Shown piece by piece: positions 1 to 6,312 of a stretch of DNA of 20,155 bases; position 1 is the first letter of the stretch; every line of letters starts with the position of its first letter. The notes beneath the pieces were generated by a model that saw only the letters and a program-made list of their open reading frames with translations, was not told the origin of the DNA and did no database searches. The position numbers were made by a program, and so were the translations under genes. The DNA comes from Bacteroidales bacterium (GTDB lineage: Bacteria; Bacteroidota; Bacteroidia; Bacteroidales; Dysgonomonadaceae), in the NCBI GenBank assembly GCA_012518155.1, contig JAAYTC010000370.1, forward strand, positions 1 through 20,155, in the 5' to 3' direction.

Positions 1-1
1 C

Positions 2-883
2 GACCCCCTTGAGTTAGGGCACATTCTTTTGAATATAAGCGATTTTGGTATGTTATCCATACCGATACTCCACCTGAATACAGGAGTATCAAAAGCGAAT
101 ATAAACAACACTTCTTTTGACTTTGGACTCTCCACGAGAGACAAAGTAGAATTACCCTACACGGTTTCCGAAATTGAGGACGGTGAAAACGGTTATTATT
201 ACCTGACAAACAACGAAAAAGAAGTCTTTTCATATAATACCCTTACCAGAGAAATAAAGAAGCAGGAAATACTTACAAGTGGAGGACACTCCATAATTGA
301 AGCCGATATGTTGGTGAAAGCGGCTGGAAAATCCCAACTTTTGTTGTCCAGAAAAAATATTTCTCCCAATGGTCTTTACTTGGTCGATTTTTCTGACCCC
401 GAAAATCTTTCATTCATCAAATACTGGCACAGTGGCTTCGGGAATAGGTTCTTTACTTCTACCGATAGAGACTTTATTTATTCAATAAATAATGGGCATC
501 TCTACCAGTTTCCGAATTCAGACACTGCTAACAACCTCTATGATCTGGGCAAGTTCGTCCCGGACCAAACAAATTATGACAATTTTTATGGTTATAATTG
601 GTTCGACCATAATATGGCGACCTCTTCCGTTTGGGCTTCTTATAATTTTCGTTCGATAGAAAAAAATGCTGTAATTGAATTTAATGATAAAACACTCGAA
701 AGAAAACGGGTTGTGGAATTAAATGATTATGTTACTATCATAAAAGGGAAAAAAGATTATTATAAAACATTGGCACATTATATCTTCTCCAACAGTGAAA
801 ATGATCGGTTGATCGTGATAAAAAATGTAGATGAATATAATGCCAACGCCTGGCATCTCGAAATAGTGGATATATCACATTGA
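2..883 (+). CDS. C-terminal part of an unrecognised, possibly beta-propeller protein (5' end outside window)
   Basis: I do not recognise this gene. The frame is open from the first base and ends at TGA 881-883. An internal TTG at 29 could start it, but the residues before it (DPLELGHIL) read as a continuation, so the true start is probably outside the window. About 293 residues are visible. They are rich in Tyr, Asn, Asp and Phe, with short alternating beta-type stretches such as GLYLVDFSDPENL and DFIYSINNGHLYQF, suggesting repeated propeller blades. No catalytic motif or membrane segment is visible. The codons are more AT-rich than in pyrF just downstream. A cell-surface or periplasmic lipoprotein of the Bacteroidota is a guess, because the signal peptide region is missing. 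Confidence 0.6.
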   Translation, partial: DPLELGHILLNISDFGMLSIPILHLNTGVSKANINNTSFDFGLSTRDKVELPYTVSEIEDGENGYYYLTNNEKEVFSYNTLTREIKKQEILTSGGHSIIEADMLVKAAGKSQLLLSRKNISPNGLYLVDFSDPENLSFIKYWHSGFGNRFFTSTDRDFIYSINNGHLYQFPNSDTANNLYDLGKFVPDQTNYDNFYGYNWFDHNMATSSVWASYNFRSIEKNAVIEFNDKTLERKRVVELNDYVTIIKGKKDYYKTLAHYIFSNSENDRLIVIKNVDEYNANAWHLEIVDISH

Positions 884-928
884 GAAATAGAAAGAAACGC
901 GAAGAAACGCGAAGAAATACTAAGAAAT
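884..928 (+). repeat. 10-bp purine-rich tandem repeat upstream of pyrF
   Basis: The whole 45-bp spacer between the preceding stop codon and the pyrF ATG is built from 10-bp units beginning GAAA. GAAACGCGAA occurs twice exactly (894-903, 904-913), flanked by the degenerate units GAAATAGAAA (884-893) and GAAATACTAA (914-923). A further GAAAT runs into the start codon. It forms the pyrF leader. No recognisable promoter is visible in it. Confidence 0.7.
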
Positions 929-1753
929 ATGACGAAACAACAGCTTTTTGAACAGATAAAAGAGAAACAATCCTTCCTCTGCGTGGGATTGGATACCGAT
1001 ATAAAAAAGATCCCGGGACACCTCTTGGAGACAGAAGACCCCATCTATGAATTCAACAAGGCGATCGTGGATGCCACGGCACCCTACTGCGTGGCATACA
1101 AGCCCAACCTCGCTTTTTACGAAAGCGAAGGAACCGAAGGGTGGATGTCGTTAGAGAAGACCGTGGCCTACATCCGTCAACGTTATCCCAAGCAGTTCAT
1201 CATTGCCGACGCGAAACGGGGTGATATCGGAAACACGAGCGAGATGTACGCCCGAACATTTTTTGATGTACTGAAGTCAGACGCGGTGACGGTAGCCCCT
1301 TACATGGGGGCAGACAGCGTGACGCCTTTCTTGACCCAACCGGAACGGTGGGTGGTATTGCTCGCCCTCACCAGTAACAAGGGATCCCTTGATTTTCAGA
1401 TGACTGCCGACACCAACGGCGAGCGGCTCTTCGAGAAAGTACTGCGTGTCTCTCAACAATGGGCTTCGGCGGATCAGATGATGTACGTGGTAGGAGCAAC
1501 CCAAGGGAAGCTATTCGAAGATGTACGGAAGATCGTGCCCGATCATTTCCTGTTAGTTCCCGGCGTGGGTGCCCAGGGTGGCTCGCTTGAGGAGGTTTGT
1601 CGTTACGGAATGAACAAGGAGTGTGGCTTACTGGTTAATTCATCCAGGAGCATCATCTATGCCGATCAAGGCGAAGATTTTGCACGAGTGGCGGCACAAG
1701 AGGCTGCTAAATTGCAAGTGGAAATGAAAGAGATGCTAAATAAATACCTCTAA
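929..1753 (+). CDS. pyrF: Orotidine 5'-phosphate decarboxylase (long-form PyrF)
   Basis: Catalyses the last step of UMP synthesis, decarboxylating OMP to UMP in the cytoplasm. The 274-residue length fits the long OMP decarboxylase subfamily found in Bacteroidota and mycobacteria rather than the roughly 230-residue E. coli type. Family motifs are plain: LCVGLDTD near the N-terminus, KPNLAFYE around 58-65, the catalytic DAKRGD with Asp94, Lys96 and Asp99, VTVAPYMGADSV, and the phosphate-binding LVPGVGAQGG near the C-terminus. The ATG at 929 is the first Met in frame and gives a standard N-terminus. The gene starts 45 bp after the previous one and is followed after 59 bp by the DUF4395 gene in the same direction, so read-through is possible. 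Confidence 0.96.
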   Translation: MTKQQLFEQIKEKQSFLCVGLDTDIKKIPGHLLETEDPIYEFNKAIVDATAPYCVAYKPNLAFYESEGTEGWMSLEKTVAYIRQRYPKQFIIADAKRGDIGNTSEMYARTFFDVLKSDAVTVAPYMGADSVTPFLTQPERWVVLLALTSNKGSLDFQMTADTNGERLFEKVLRVSQQWASADQMMYVVGATQGKLFEDVRKIVPDHFLLVPGVGAQGGSLEEVCRYGMNKECGLLVNSSRSIIYADQGEDFARVAAQEAAKLQVEMKEMLNKYL

Positions 1754-1812
1754 CGGCACCGTAAAATATTTGTAATAATTGATGCCGACGAAACTTGAAA
1801 AGATAATAGCTT

Positions 1813-2259
1813 ATGACTCAAAAAAACATTTCTAAAAATCACGTGGACGAGAACGTGGTACGGCTGGTCGCTACACAAATCTTTTTGATTACGTTGATCA
1901 CACTACTCACGGGATGGGCATGGTTGGCACTTTTTCTCGTGGCCGATTTTGGGTTGAGAGCGTTCACGCGCATACCCTCTCCATTAGCCACGTTGGCACG
2001 AGGAATAGCAACAGCATTAAAACTGACTCCAAAGCCTATCTTTGCACCGCCAAAGCGGTTCGCGGCCATCTTGGGTTTGTTTTTTTCAGTTGGAATCGCT
2101 ATTTTCCTCTTCCTTAATTATCTTAACGCCGCGTACGCGGTGGGAGCTATTTTAATTTTTTGCGCGGTATTGGAAGCAGCCTTTAATATCTGCTTAGGAT
2201 GTTATGTTTATAATTGGATGGTAGTGCCCTTGGCCCACAGAAACATGAACAAAAATTAG
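1813..2259 (+). CDS. DUF4395 family integral membrane protein
   Basis: A 148-residue hydrophobic protein matching the DUF4395 pattern: a VDENVVRL N-terminus, two closely spaced hydrophobic segments (about 18-45), the loop motif FGLRAFTRIPSPLA, a KRFAAILGLFFS segment, two more membrane segments (about 80-125) and the signature ECCLGC-like motif NICLGCYVY near the C-terminus. Four membrane passes are likely. The biochemical role of the family is unknown; the two Cys in CLGC hint at redox or metal chemistry, but that is inference. It lies 59 bp after pyrF and 15 bp before the HD phosphohydrolase gene, so it is probably cotranscribed with the latter. Confidence 0.88.
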   Translation: MTQKNISKNHVDENVVRLVATQIFLITLITLLTGWAWLALFLVADFGLRAFTRIPSPLATLARGIATALKLTPKPIFAPPKRFAAILGLFFSVGIAIFLFLNYLNAAYAVGAILIFCAVLEAAFNICLGCYVYNWMVVPLAHRNMNKN

Positions 2260-2274
2260 ATTATTTGGTAAGCA

Positions 2275-3510
2275 ATGAGTGGGAAGAGACCTGTAAAGAG
2301 AAAAATAATCAACGATCCGGTATTTGGTTTTATCACCATACCCAACGATTTTGTTTACGATATTATCCAACACCCTTTCCTGCAGCGTTTAAACCGAATT
2401 CGACAATTGGGTTTGGCCTCGTACGTCTACCCCGGAGCACAGCATACCCGTTTTCATCACTCCATAGGAGCCATGTTCCTGATGGATGAAGCACTCAAAA
2501 CCCTTAAGGAGAAAGGGCACGATATCACTCAAGCTGAATGGAACGGGGCTTTAGCAGCCATCTTGATGCATGATATAGGGCACGGCCCCTTCTCGCATGT
2601 GCTCGAGCATACACTCGTAACCCGCGTACTACACGAAACCCTATCCTTACTGTTGATGAAGCAGATGAACGAGGAGTGGAACGGATCGCTGCAAATTGCC
2701 ATCGATATCTTTACCGACTCCTACCCCAAACGATTCCTTCATCAACTTGTCAGTGGCCAGCTGGATATGGATCGGCTTGATTACTTGCGCCGAGATAGTT
2801 TTTTTACCGGCGTGAGCGAAGGCAATATCGGTTCGGCACGCATTATCAAGATGCTCGACGTGAAAGAGGATAAATTAGTCGTGGAATCGAAGGGAATTTA
2901 CTCGATCGAGAACTTCTTGATGTCGCGTCGGCTCATGTACTGGCAAGTCTACCTTCACAAAACGGCTGTTGCCGCCGAAAAGATGATGATCAATACCCTA
3001 CGCAGGGCCCGCGAACTGACCCTTGGCGGCGAAAAACTCTTTGCCTCCCCTTCCCTCGCCTACTTTCTTGAAAATGAAACCACGCTTGCCGATTTCGAAG
3101 AGTATGGTGTGGCTCTTCGTCACTTCGTTCAACTGGATGACAATGATTTATGGTCTGCACTCAAAGTATGGGCTTCGCACCCCGATACAGTGTTATCAGT
3201 ACTAAGCGAAGGGATGGTCAATCGAAAGCTCTTTAAGATCGAAATCAAAGAAGAGAAAATAGAGCGCACGAAAATCTTAGAGCGGCTCGAGCATTTCATG
3301 AAACGATTCAATATAAGCGAACAAGAAGCAGCCTACTTCATCGCTTCCGACAGCATGGCCACCGACATGTATAACAAGGAAGACGATAGCATCGACATCC
3401 TCTATAAAGACGGCACGGTAAAGGATATATCCAAAGCCTCCGATATGTTGAAAATCGAGTTGCTATCAAAAAAGGTGGAGAAGTATTTTTTCGCTTACCT
3501 TCGAGATTGA
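2275..3510 (+). CDS. HD-domain phosphohydrolase (COG1078, dGTPase/SAMHD1-like)
   Basis: A 411-residue cytosolic HD-superfamily metal-dependent phosphohydrolase of the COG1078 type, related to dNTP triphosphohydrolases. The HD metal site is complete: HTRFHHSIGA (His57, His61), LMHDIGHGPFSH (His99-Asp100, with His103 nearby) and DMDRLDYLRRDSFFTGV (Asp164/Asp166). The N-terminal DPVFGFITIPNDF and LQRLNRIRQLGLASYVYPGA segments are typical of this group. Metal-dependent removal of triphosphate from dNTPs is known for relatives; the substrate here cannot be read from sequence. It starts 15 bp after the DUF4395 stop. Its TGA (3508-3510) is only 2 bp from the stop of the convergent DUF454 gene, so there is no room for a separate terminator. 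Confidence 0.93.
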   Translation: MSGKRPVKRKIINDPVFGFITIPNDFVYDIIQHPFLQRLNRIRQLGLASYVYPGAQHTRFHHSIGAMFLMDEALKTLKEKGHDITQAEWNGALAAILMHDIGHGPFSHVLEHTLVTRVLHETLSLLLMKQMNEEWNGSLQIAIDIFTDSYPKRFLHQLVSGQLDMDRLDYLRRDSFFTGVSEGNIGSARIIKMLDVKEDKLVVESKGIYSIENFLMSRRLMYWQVYLHKTAVAAEKMMINTLRRARELTLGGEKLFASPSLAYFLENETTLADFEEYGVALRHFVQLDDNDLWSALKVWASHPDTVLSVLSEGMVNRKLFKIEIKEEKIERTKILERLEHFMKRFNISEQEAAYFIASDSMATDMYNKEDDSIDILYKDGTVKDISKASDMLKIELLSKKVEKYFFAYLRD

Positions 3511-3512
3511 AA

Positions 3513-4040
3513 CTATTTAGGAGGAGATGCATCATCATCCTTCGCGGTGGGCACGAAAAACCACACGGTCACAGCACCCACCAGTCCCAGCGAGAGAATC
3601 ACCATTCGTATGGTAATATTATTCTGAATCACCACGAACGAGGAAAAAAGGACCATGAGGGTCATAAAGATGATCACCCCCACTTTACCCTTCCGGGTAA
3701 CTCCCTGTCGCCGCTGATAATTCTTTATCCGAGGCCCTAATATTCGATTATTTAACAGCCAGTTATATAGTTTTCGGGAGCTTTTCGCGTATAAAAAGGC
3801 CGAGAGCAGTGCGAAAGGAGTAGTCGGGAGCCCGGGCACCACGATCCCTAAAATTGCCAACGCCAGTGAAAGGGTCCCCCCTACGATATATAGAGCCCGG
3901 ATAATCCGGTTTTTTTTTATTTCAAGCGCTACCTTCTCTTTGGGTACGGCAACGGCAATGTCTCGAGTTGCCTGCCGGTTTCGAATGTCGCTATTGTTAT
4001 CCATTACTGTGAAATTTTTTAACCATGAAATGGTCATCAT
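3513..4040 (-). CDS. DUF454 (YbaN-like) inner-membrane protein
   Basis: A 175-residue protein with the DUF454/YbaN signature GIVVPGLPTTPFALLSAFLYAKSSRKLYNWLLNN, a membrane segment before it (YIVGGTLSLALAIL) and two more at the C-terminus (VGVIIFMTLMVLFSS and MVILSLGLVGAVTVWFF). The family's function is unknown. Compared with E. coli YbaN it has an N-terminal extension of about 45 polar residues. The start is uncertain: two adjacent ATGs at 4040 and 4037, or the ATG at 4004 (MDNNSD). Two repeat-borne promoters lie upstream on this strand, and a hairpin covers the first ATG (separate entries). It converges on the HD gene with a 2-bp gap. Confidence 0.87.
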   Translation of the reverse strand: MMTISWLKNFTVMDNNSDIRNRQATRDIAVAVPKEKVALEIKKNRIIRALYIVGGTLSLALAILGIVVPGLPTTPFALLSAFLYAKSSRKLYNWLLNNRILGPRIKNYQRRQGVTRKGKVGVIIFMTLMVLFSSFVVIQNNITIRMVILSLGLVGAVTVWFFVPTAKDDDASPPK

Positions 4041-4057
4041 TGCTTCAACAAAGCAAT
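4039..4057 (-). promoter_or_regulatory. Hairpin overlapping the DUF454 start codon
   Basis: A perfect 7-bp stem (ATTGCTT / AAGCAAT) with a 5-nt loop. On the minus-strand transcript the 3' arm contains the first two bases of the ATG at 4040-4038. If that is the start codon in use, the stem would partly hide it. This is read directly from the sequence; a regulatory effect is inference. Confidence 0.45.
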
Positions 4058-4062
4058 CGCTA

Positions 4063-4094
4063 CAAATGTAGTGAAAGTTGAGAGCAATATCAAG
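4063..4094 (-). promoter_or_regulatory. Proximal copy of a 32-bp repeat that reads as a promoter for the DUF454 gene
   Basis: On the minus strand this repeat contains a -33-like CTTG (4094-4091), exactly 20 bp of spacer, and TACATTTG (4070-4063), a perfect match to the Bacteroidota -7 consensus TAnnTTTG. The predicted start of transcription is about 15-20 bases before the ATG at 4040. The same sequence recurs at 4132-4163 with two mismatches, both inside the spacer. Confidence 0.6.
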
Positions 4095-4110
4095 CTTGCT
4101 TGAAGATTGC
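4084..4110. repeat. Imperfect inverted repeat between the two promoter copies
   Basis: GCAAT-at-CAAGC and GCTTG-aag-ATTGC face each other across a 2-base centre at the end of the proximal 32-bp repeat. It overlaps the -33-like CTTG of that copy, so it could be an operator or a transcript hairpin of the distal promoter. No protein partner can be named. Confidence 0.4.
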
Positions 4111-4131
4111 CGAAACGCATCCTACATTATT

Positions 4132-4163
4132 CAAATGTAGTGAAAGTTGAGAGCAATGCCAAG
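4132..4163 (-). promoter_or_regulatory. Distal copy of the 32-bp promoter-like repeat
   Basis: Same layout as the proximal copy: CTTG at 4163-4160, 20-bp spacer, TACATTTG at 4139-4132. Thirty of 32 positions match the copy at 4063-4094, with a centre-to-centre distance of 69 bp. A start here would give a leader of about 85 bases ahead of the DUF454 ATG. It lies just upstream of the divergent phosphatase promoter. Confidence 0.55.
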
Positions 4164-4180
4164 GCAGGGACTTTGATATT

Positions 4181-4212
4181 TTTGGGTACTTCGTGGAAAT
4201 CCACTATCTTTG
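4181..4212 (+). promoter_or_regulatory. Bacteroidota-type promoter of the phosphatase gene
   Basis: TTTG at 4181-4184 (-33 box), a 20-bp spacer, and TATCTTTG at 4205-4212 (-7 box) match the Bacteroidota primary sigma consensus at every defined position. AGGAG at 4237-4241 lies 11 bases before the ATG at 4253, an unusually good ribosome binding site for this phylum. Confidence 0.8.
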
Positions 4213-4252
4213 TGCTTAATTGTTAAGGTTATAAAAAGGAGATTGTGTTAGA

Positions 4253-4753
4253 ATGATGGATTCCAACAGTACAACAAACAAAAAGGTGCGAATTCTTTTC
4301 GTCTGCCTGGGGAATATATGCCGTTCACCGGCTGCCGAGGGGATTATGAAGAAGCTTGTAGAGAAGAATGAACTTCAGGATTTCATAGAAGTTGATTCGG
4401 CAGGCACCTCCGGATGGCACGAGGGTGAACTTCCCGACGAACGTATGCGTGCCCATGGCGAAAAAAGAGCTTACAACTTCAGCAGCCCTGCACGTAAGTT
4501 CCGAAAAGCCGATTTTGACAATTTCGACTATATCATCGTGATGGACAAGAACAACTACAATAACGTTAAATCGATGTCCGATGGAAAGGAACAAGCGGGA
4601 AAAATCCGGATGATGACCGACTACTCCGTTCAGCATAGCCATCACGACTATGTACCTGACCCCTATTACGGAGGAGCATCCGGATTTGAATTAGTCCTTG
4701 ATTTGCTTGAAGACGCGTGTGAGGGGTTACTTCAAGCCATTAAATCTCAATAA
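4253..4753 (+). CDS. Low-molecular-weight protein tyrosine phosphatase
   Basis: A cytosolic LMW-PTP of 166 residues that hydrolyses phosphotyrosine. The active-site loop VCLGNICRS gives the CX5R motif (Cys18 to Arg24) followed by the usual Ser25. The general-acid loop is VPDPYYGG with Asp136. DSAGTSGWHEGELPDERM is also typical. In Bacteroidota such enzymes may act on tyrosine kinases of capsule or exopolysaccharide export, but no kinase or capsule gene is near, so the target is unknown. The ORF opens with two ATGs (4253, 4256); the first is kept because AGGAG lies 11 bp upstream. Its 3' end overlaps the convergent DUF4332 gene by 7 bp. Confidence 0.94.
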   Translation: MMDSNSTTNKKVRILFVCLGNICRSPAAEGIMKKLVEKNELQDFIEVDSAGTSGWHEGELPDERMRAHGEKRAYNFSSPARKFRKADFDNFDYIIVMDKNNYNNVKSMSDGKEQAGKIRMMTDYSVQHSHHDYVPDPYYGGASGFELVLDLLEDACEGLLQAIKSQ

Positions 4754-5154
4754 GTCATTGCCGGCTCTAGTTTCCCCGCCTCCTCGATCATCTCTTTAAT
4801 TTGCGCGAGCGAAGGTAACCGGCGAACCAGGCTTTTCGATTCGTTCACTTCTTGAATCTTGGCGTATAAATTTTCGGCATTCCGGTTACGCAACTCTTTC
4901 ACCGTATCCACCCCCGCAGCTTCAAGCAATTCAGAAAACTGCGGCCCAATACCCGGAACTCGGAACAGGTCCGCGTGATTGGTCCATTTTAAAATAAATT
5001 TCTCATCGATTTCCGTCTCCTTGGCAATACTCGCACGCCCTGCTTTCGAGGCGCCTCTTTCCAGTAGTTTATCCACGGAAGTGATTCCAACGGCTCTTAA
5101 TTTTTCTCCATAAACAGGGCCAATTCCCTCGATTTCATCAATTTTGTAAACCAT
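4747..5154 (-). CDS. DUF4332 helix-hairpin-helix protein
   Basis: A 135-residue soluble protein with two helix-hairpin-helix units: IDEIEGIGPVYGEKLRAVGI at the N-terminus and LFRVPGIGPQFSELLEAAGV around 63-82. Both carry the GIGP hairpin used for sequence-independent DNA contact. The pattern, including YGEKL and the LLERGASKAGR segment, matches DUF4332. The exact function is unknown; DNA binding is inferred from the fold. No membrane segment or signal peptide is present. It is downstream of prs with a 114-bp gap, and its last codons overlap the end of the phosphatase gene on the other strand. Confidence 0.85.
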   Translation of the reverse strand: MVYKIDEIEGIGPVYGEKLRAVGITSVDKLLERGASKAGRASIAKETEIDEKFILKWTNHADLFRVPGIGPQFSELLEAAGVDTVKELRNRNAENLYAKIQEVNESKSLVRRLPSLAQIKEMIEEAGKLEPAMTY

Positions 5155-5204
5155 AGCAAAAATTTTAACAAGTTAAGTTTTGTCTTTGCTACTAAATTAG
5201 ATAA

Positions 5205-5221
5205 AATCAGGCTTGAAAGCC
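5205..5221 (-). terminator. Possible weak terminator after prs
   Basis: On the minus strand, downstream of the prs stop, GGCTTTCAAGCC is a small perfect palindrome followed by TGATTTTATC. The stem is short (4-5 bp) and the T-run is interrupted, so this is a weak candidate only. Read-through into the DUF4332 gene is equally possible. Confidence 0.25.
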
Positions 5222-5268
5222 CCTTTACAGCTTAAATAAACATGAAAGTGTGGAAAAAACACCTATTG

Positions 5269-6207
5269 TTATACCACGTACAAAGAACTGATCGATTCGT
5301 TGTTACACACTCGCATAATTGATTCGGCAAACATGGGTGCCACCGAAATAATTTTCACTTTGTTCGATTTTTGTGAATAGGGAATGCTGTCCGTGAAGAT
5401 AATCTCTTTCAACATCGATTGGTCTACCCTCTCCGAAGCGGGATCCGACATCACCGCGTGGCTAGCAATTGCCCGTACCGAATTCGCCCCGTTCTCAATG
5501 AGTAGGTTTGCTGCTTTTGTTATGGTACCCGCGGTATCGACTATATCATCGATCAACAGTACATCCATCCCTCTTACATCACCTATGATCTGCATATCCG
5601 AGACTTCGTTCGCTTTCTTTCGCAGCTTATAACAAATTACCATGGGGCATTCCAAAAATTTGGAGTAGGCACTGGCCCGTTTGGTACCTCCTACATCCGG
5701 GGTAGCAATTACCATGTTGCCCGTCTCCTTCAACTGCTTCAAGTAATCCACGAACACCCTCGAAGCATAGAGGTGATCGACAGGTACATTAAAGAATCCT
5801 TGAATTTGATCGGCATGCAAATCCATGGCTATCAATCTGTTAATCCCAGCTGCCGCCAGCATATCCGCGATTAGTTTAGCACCGATACTCACGCGCGGCT
5901 TGTCTTTTCTATCTTGTCTTGCCCATCCAAAATAGGGAATAACCGCCACGATTGATTTCGCGGACGCGCGTTTGGCCGCGTCAATCATCAGCAACAGCTC
6001 CATCAGGTTGTCGGAACTTGGGAAGGTCGATTGTATAAGGAAAACCTGTTTTCCTCGAATCGACTCCTCGTAAGACACGGCAAATTCTCCGTCAGCAAAA
6101 TGTTCTATGATCATATTTCCCAAGGGACACTCCAAAGCATTGCACACTTTTTCGGCAAAATAGCGGGATTTGCTTCCCGAAAATATTTTAAATGGTCTCT
6201 CCTGCAT
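5269..6207 (-). CDS. prs: Ribose-phosphate pyrophosphokinase (PRPP synthetase)
   Basis: Makes PRPP from ribose 5-phosphate and ATP in the cytoplasm, the precursor for purines, pyrimidines, NAD, His and Trp. The 312 residues match the class I enzyme length. Motifs in order: FSGSKSRYFAEKV at the N-terminus, the ATP-side loop PYFGWARQDRK (91-101), the metal and PRPP signature DLHADQIQGFF (129-139), and the ribose phosphate loop VLLIDDIVDTAGT (Asp220, Asp221, Asp224). The start at 6207 is the only Met giving the standard N-terminus. A -7-type box lies about 70 bp upstream (separate entry). It follows the amylase gene after 105 bp. Confidence 0.97.
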   Translation of the reverse strand: MQERPFKIFSGSKSRYFAEKVCNALECPLGNMIIEHFADGEFAVSYEESIRGKQVFLIQSTFPSSDNLMELLLMIDAAKRASAKSIVAVIPYFGWARQDRKDKPRVSIGAKLIADMLAAAGINRLIAMDLHADQIQGFFNVPVDHLYASRVFVDYLKQLKETGNMVIATPDVGGTKRASAYSKFLECPMVICYKLRKKANEVSDMQIIGDVRGMDVLLIDDIVDTAGTITKAANLLIENGANSVRAIASHAVMSDPASERVDQSMLKEIIFTDSIPYSQKSNKVKIISVAPMFAESIMRVCNNESISSLYVV

Positions 6208-6277
6208 TTTATTTCTGATAAACAGCTCTTTATTTCTTTATTTTTAATTCTCTCTAGAAGGGTATGAAATCTCCACA

Positions 6278-6285
6278 CAAAAATA
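6278..6285 (-). promoter_or_regulatory. -7 promoter element upstream of prs
   Basis: On the minus strand this reads TATTTTTG, matching TAnnTTTG. It lies 71 bp before the prs ATG in a very AT-rich 105-bp spacer. No clear -33 TTTG sits at the usual 19-21 bp distance, so only the -7 half is supported. Confidence 0.45.
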
Positions 6286-6312
6286 CAAAAACAATACCTC
6301 AATAAAGAATTT

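Noticed and set aside
1754..1787. Terminator between pyrF and the DUF4395 gene
   Set aside because: CGGCA/TGCCG arms are only 5 bp with a 24-base loop and no T-run follows.
4063..4163. CRISPR array (two repeats 69 bp apart)
   Set aside because: There are only two copies, no third unit on either side and no cas gene in the window. The unit is better explained as a promoter because -33 and -7 boxes are correctly spaced in both copies.
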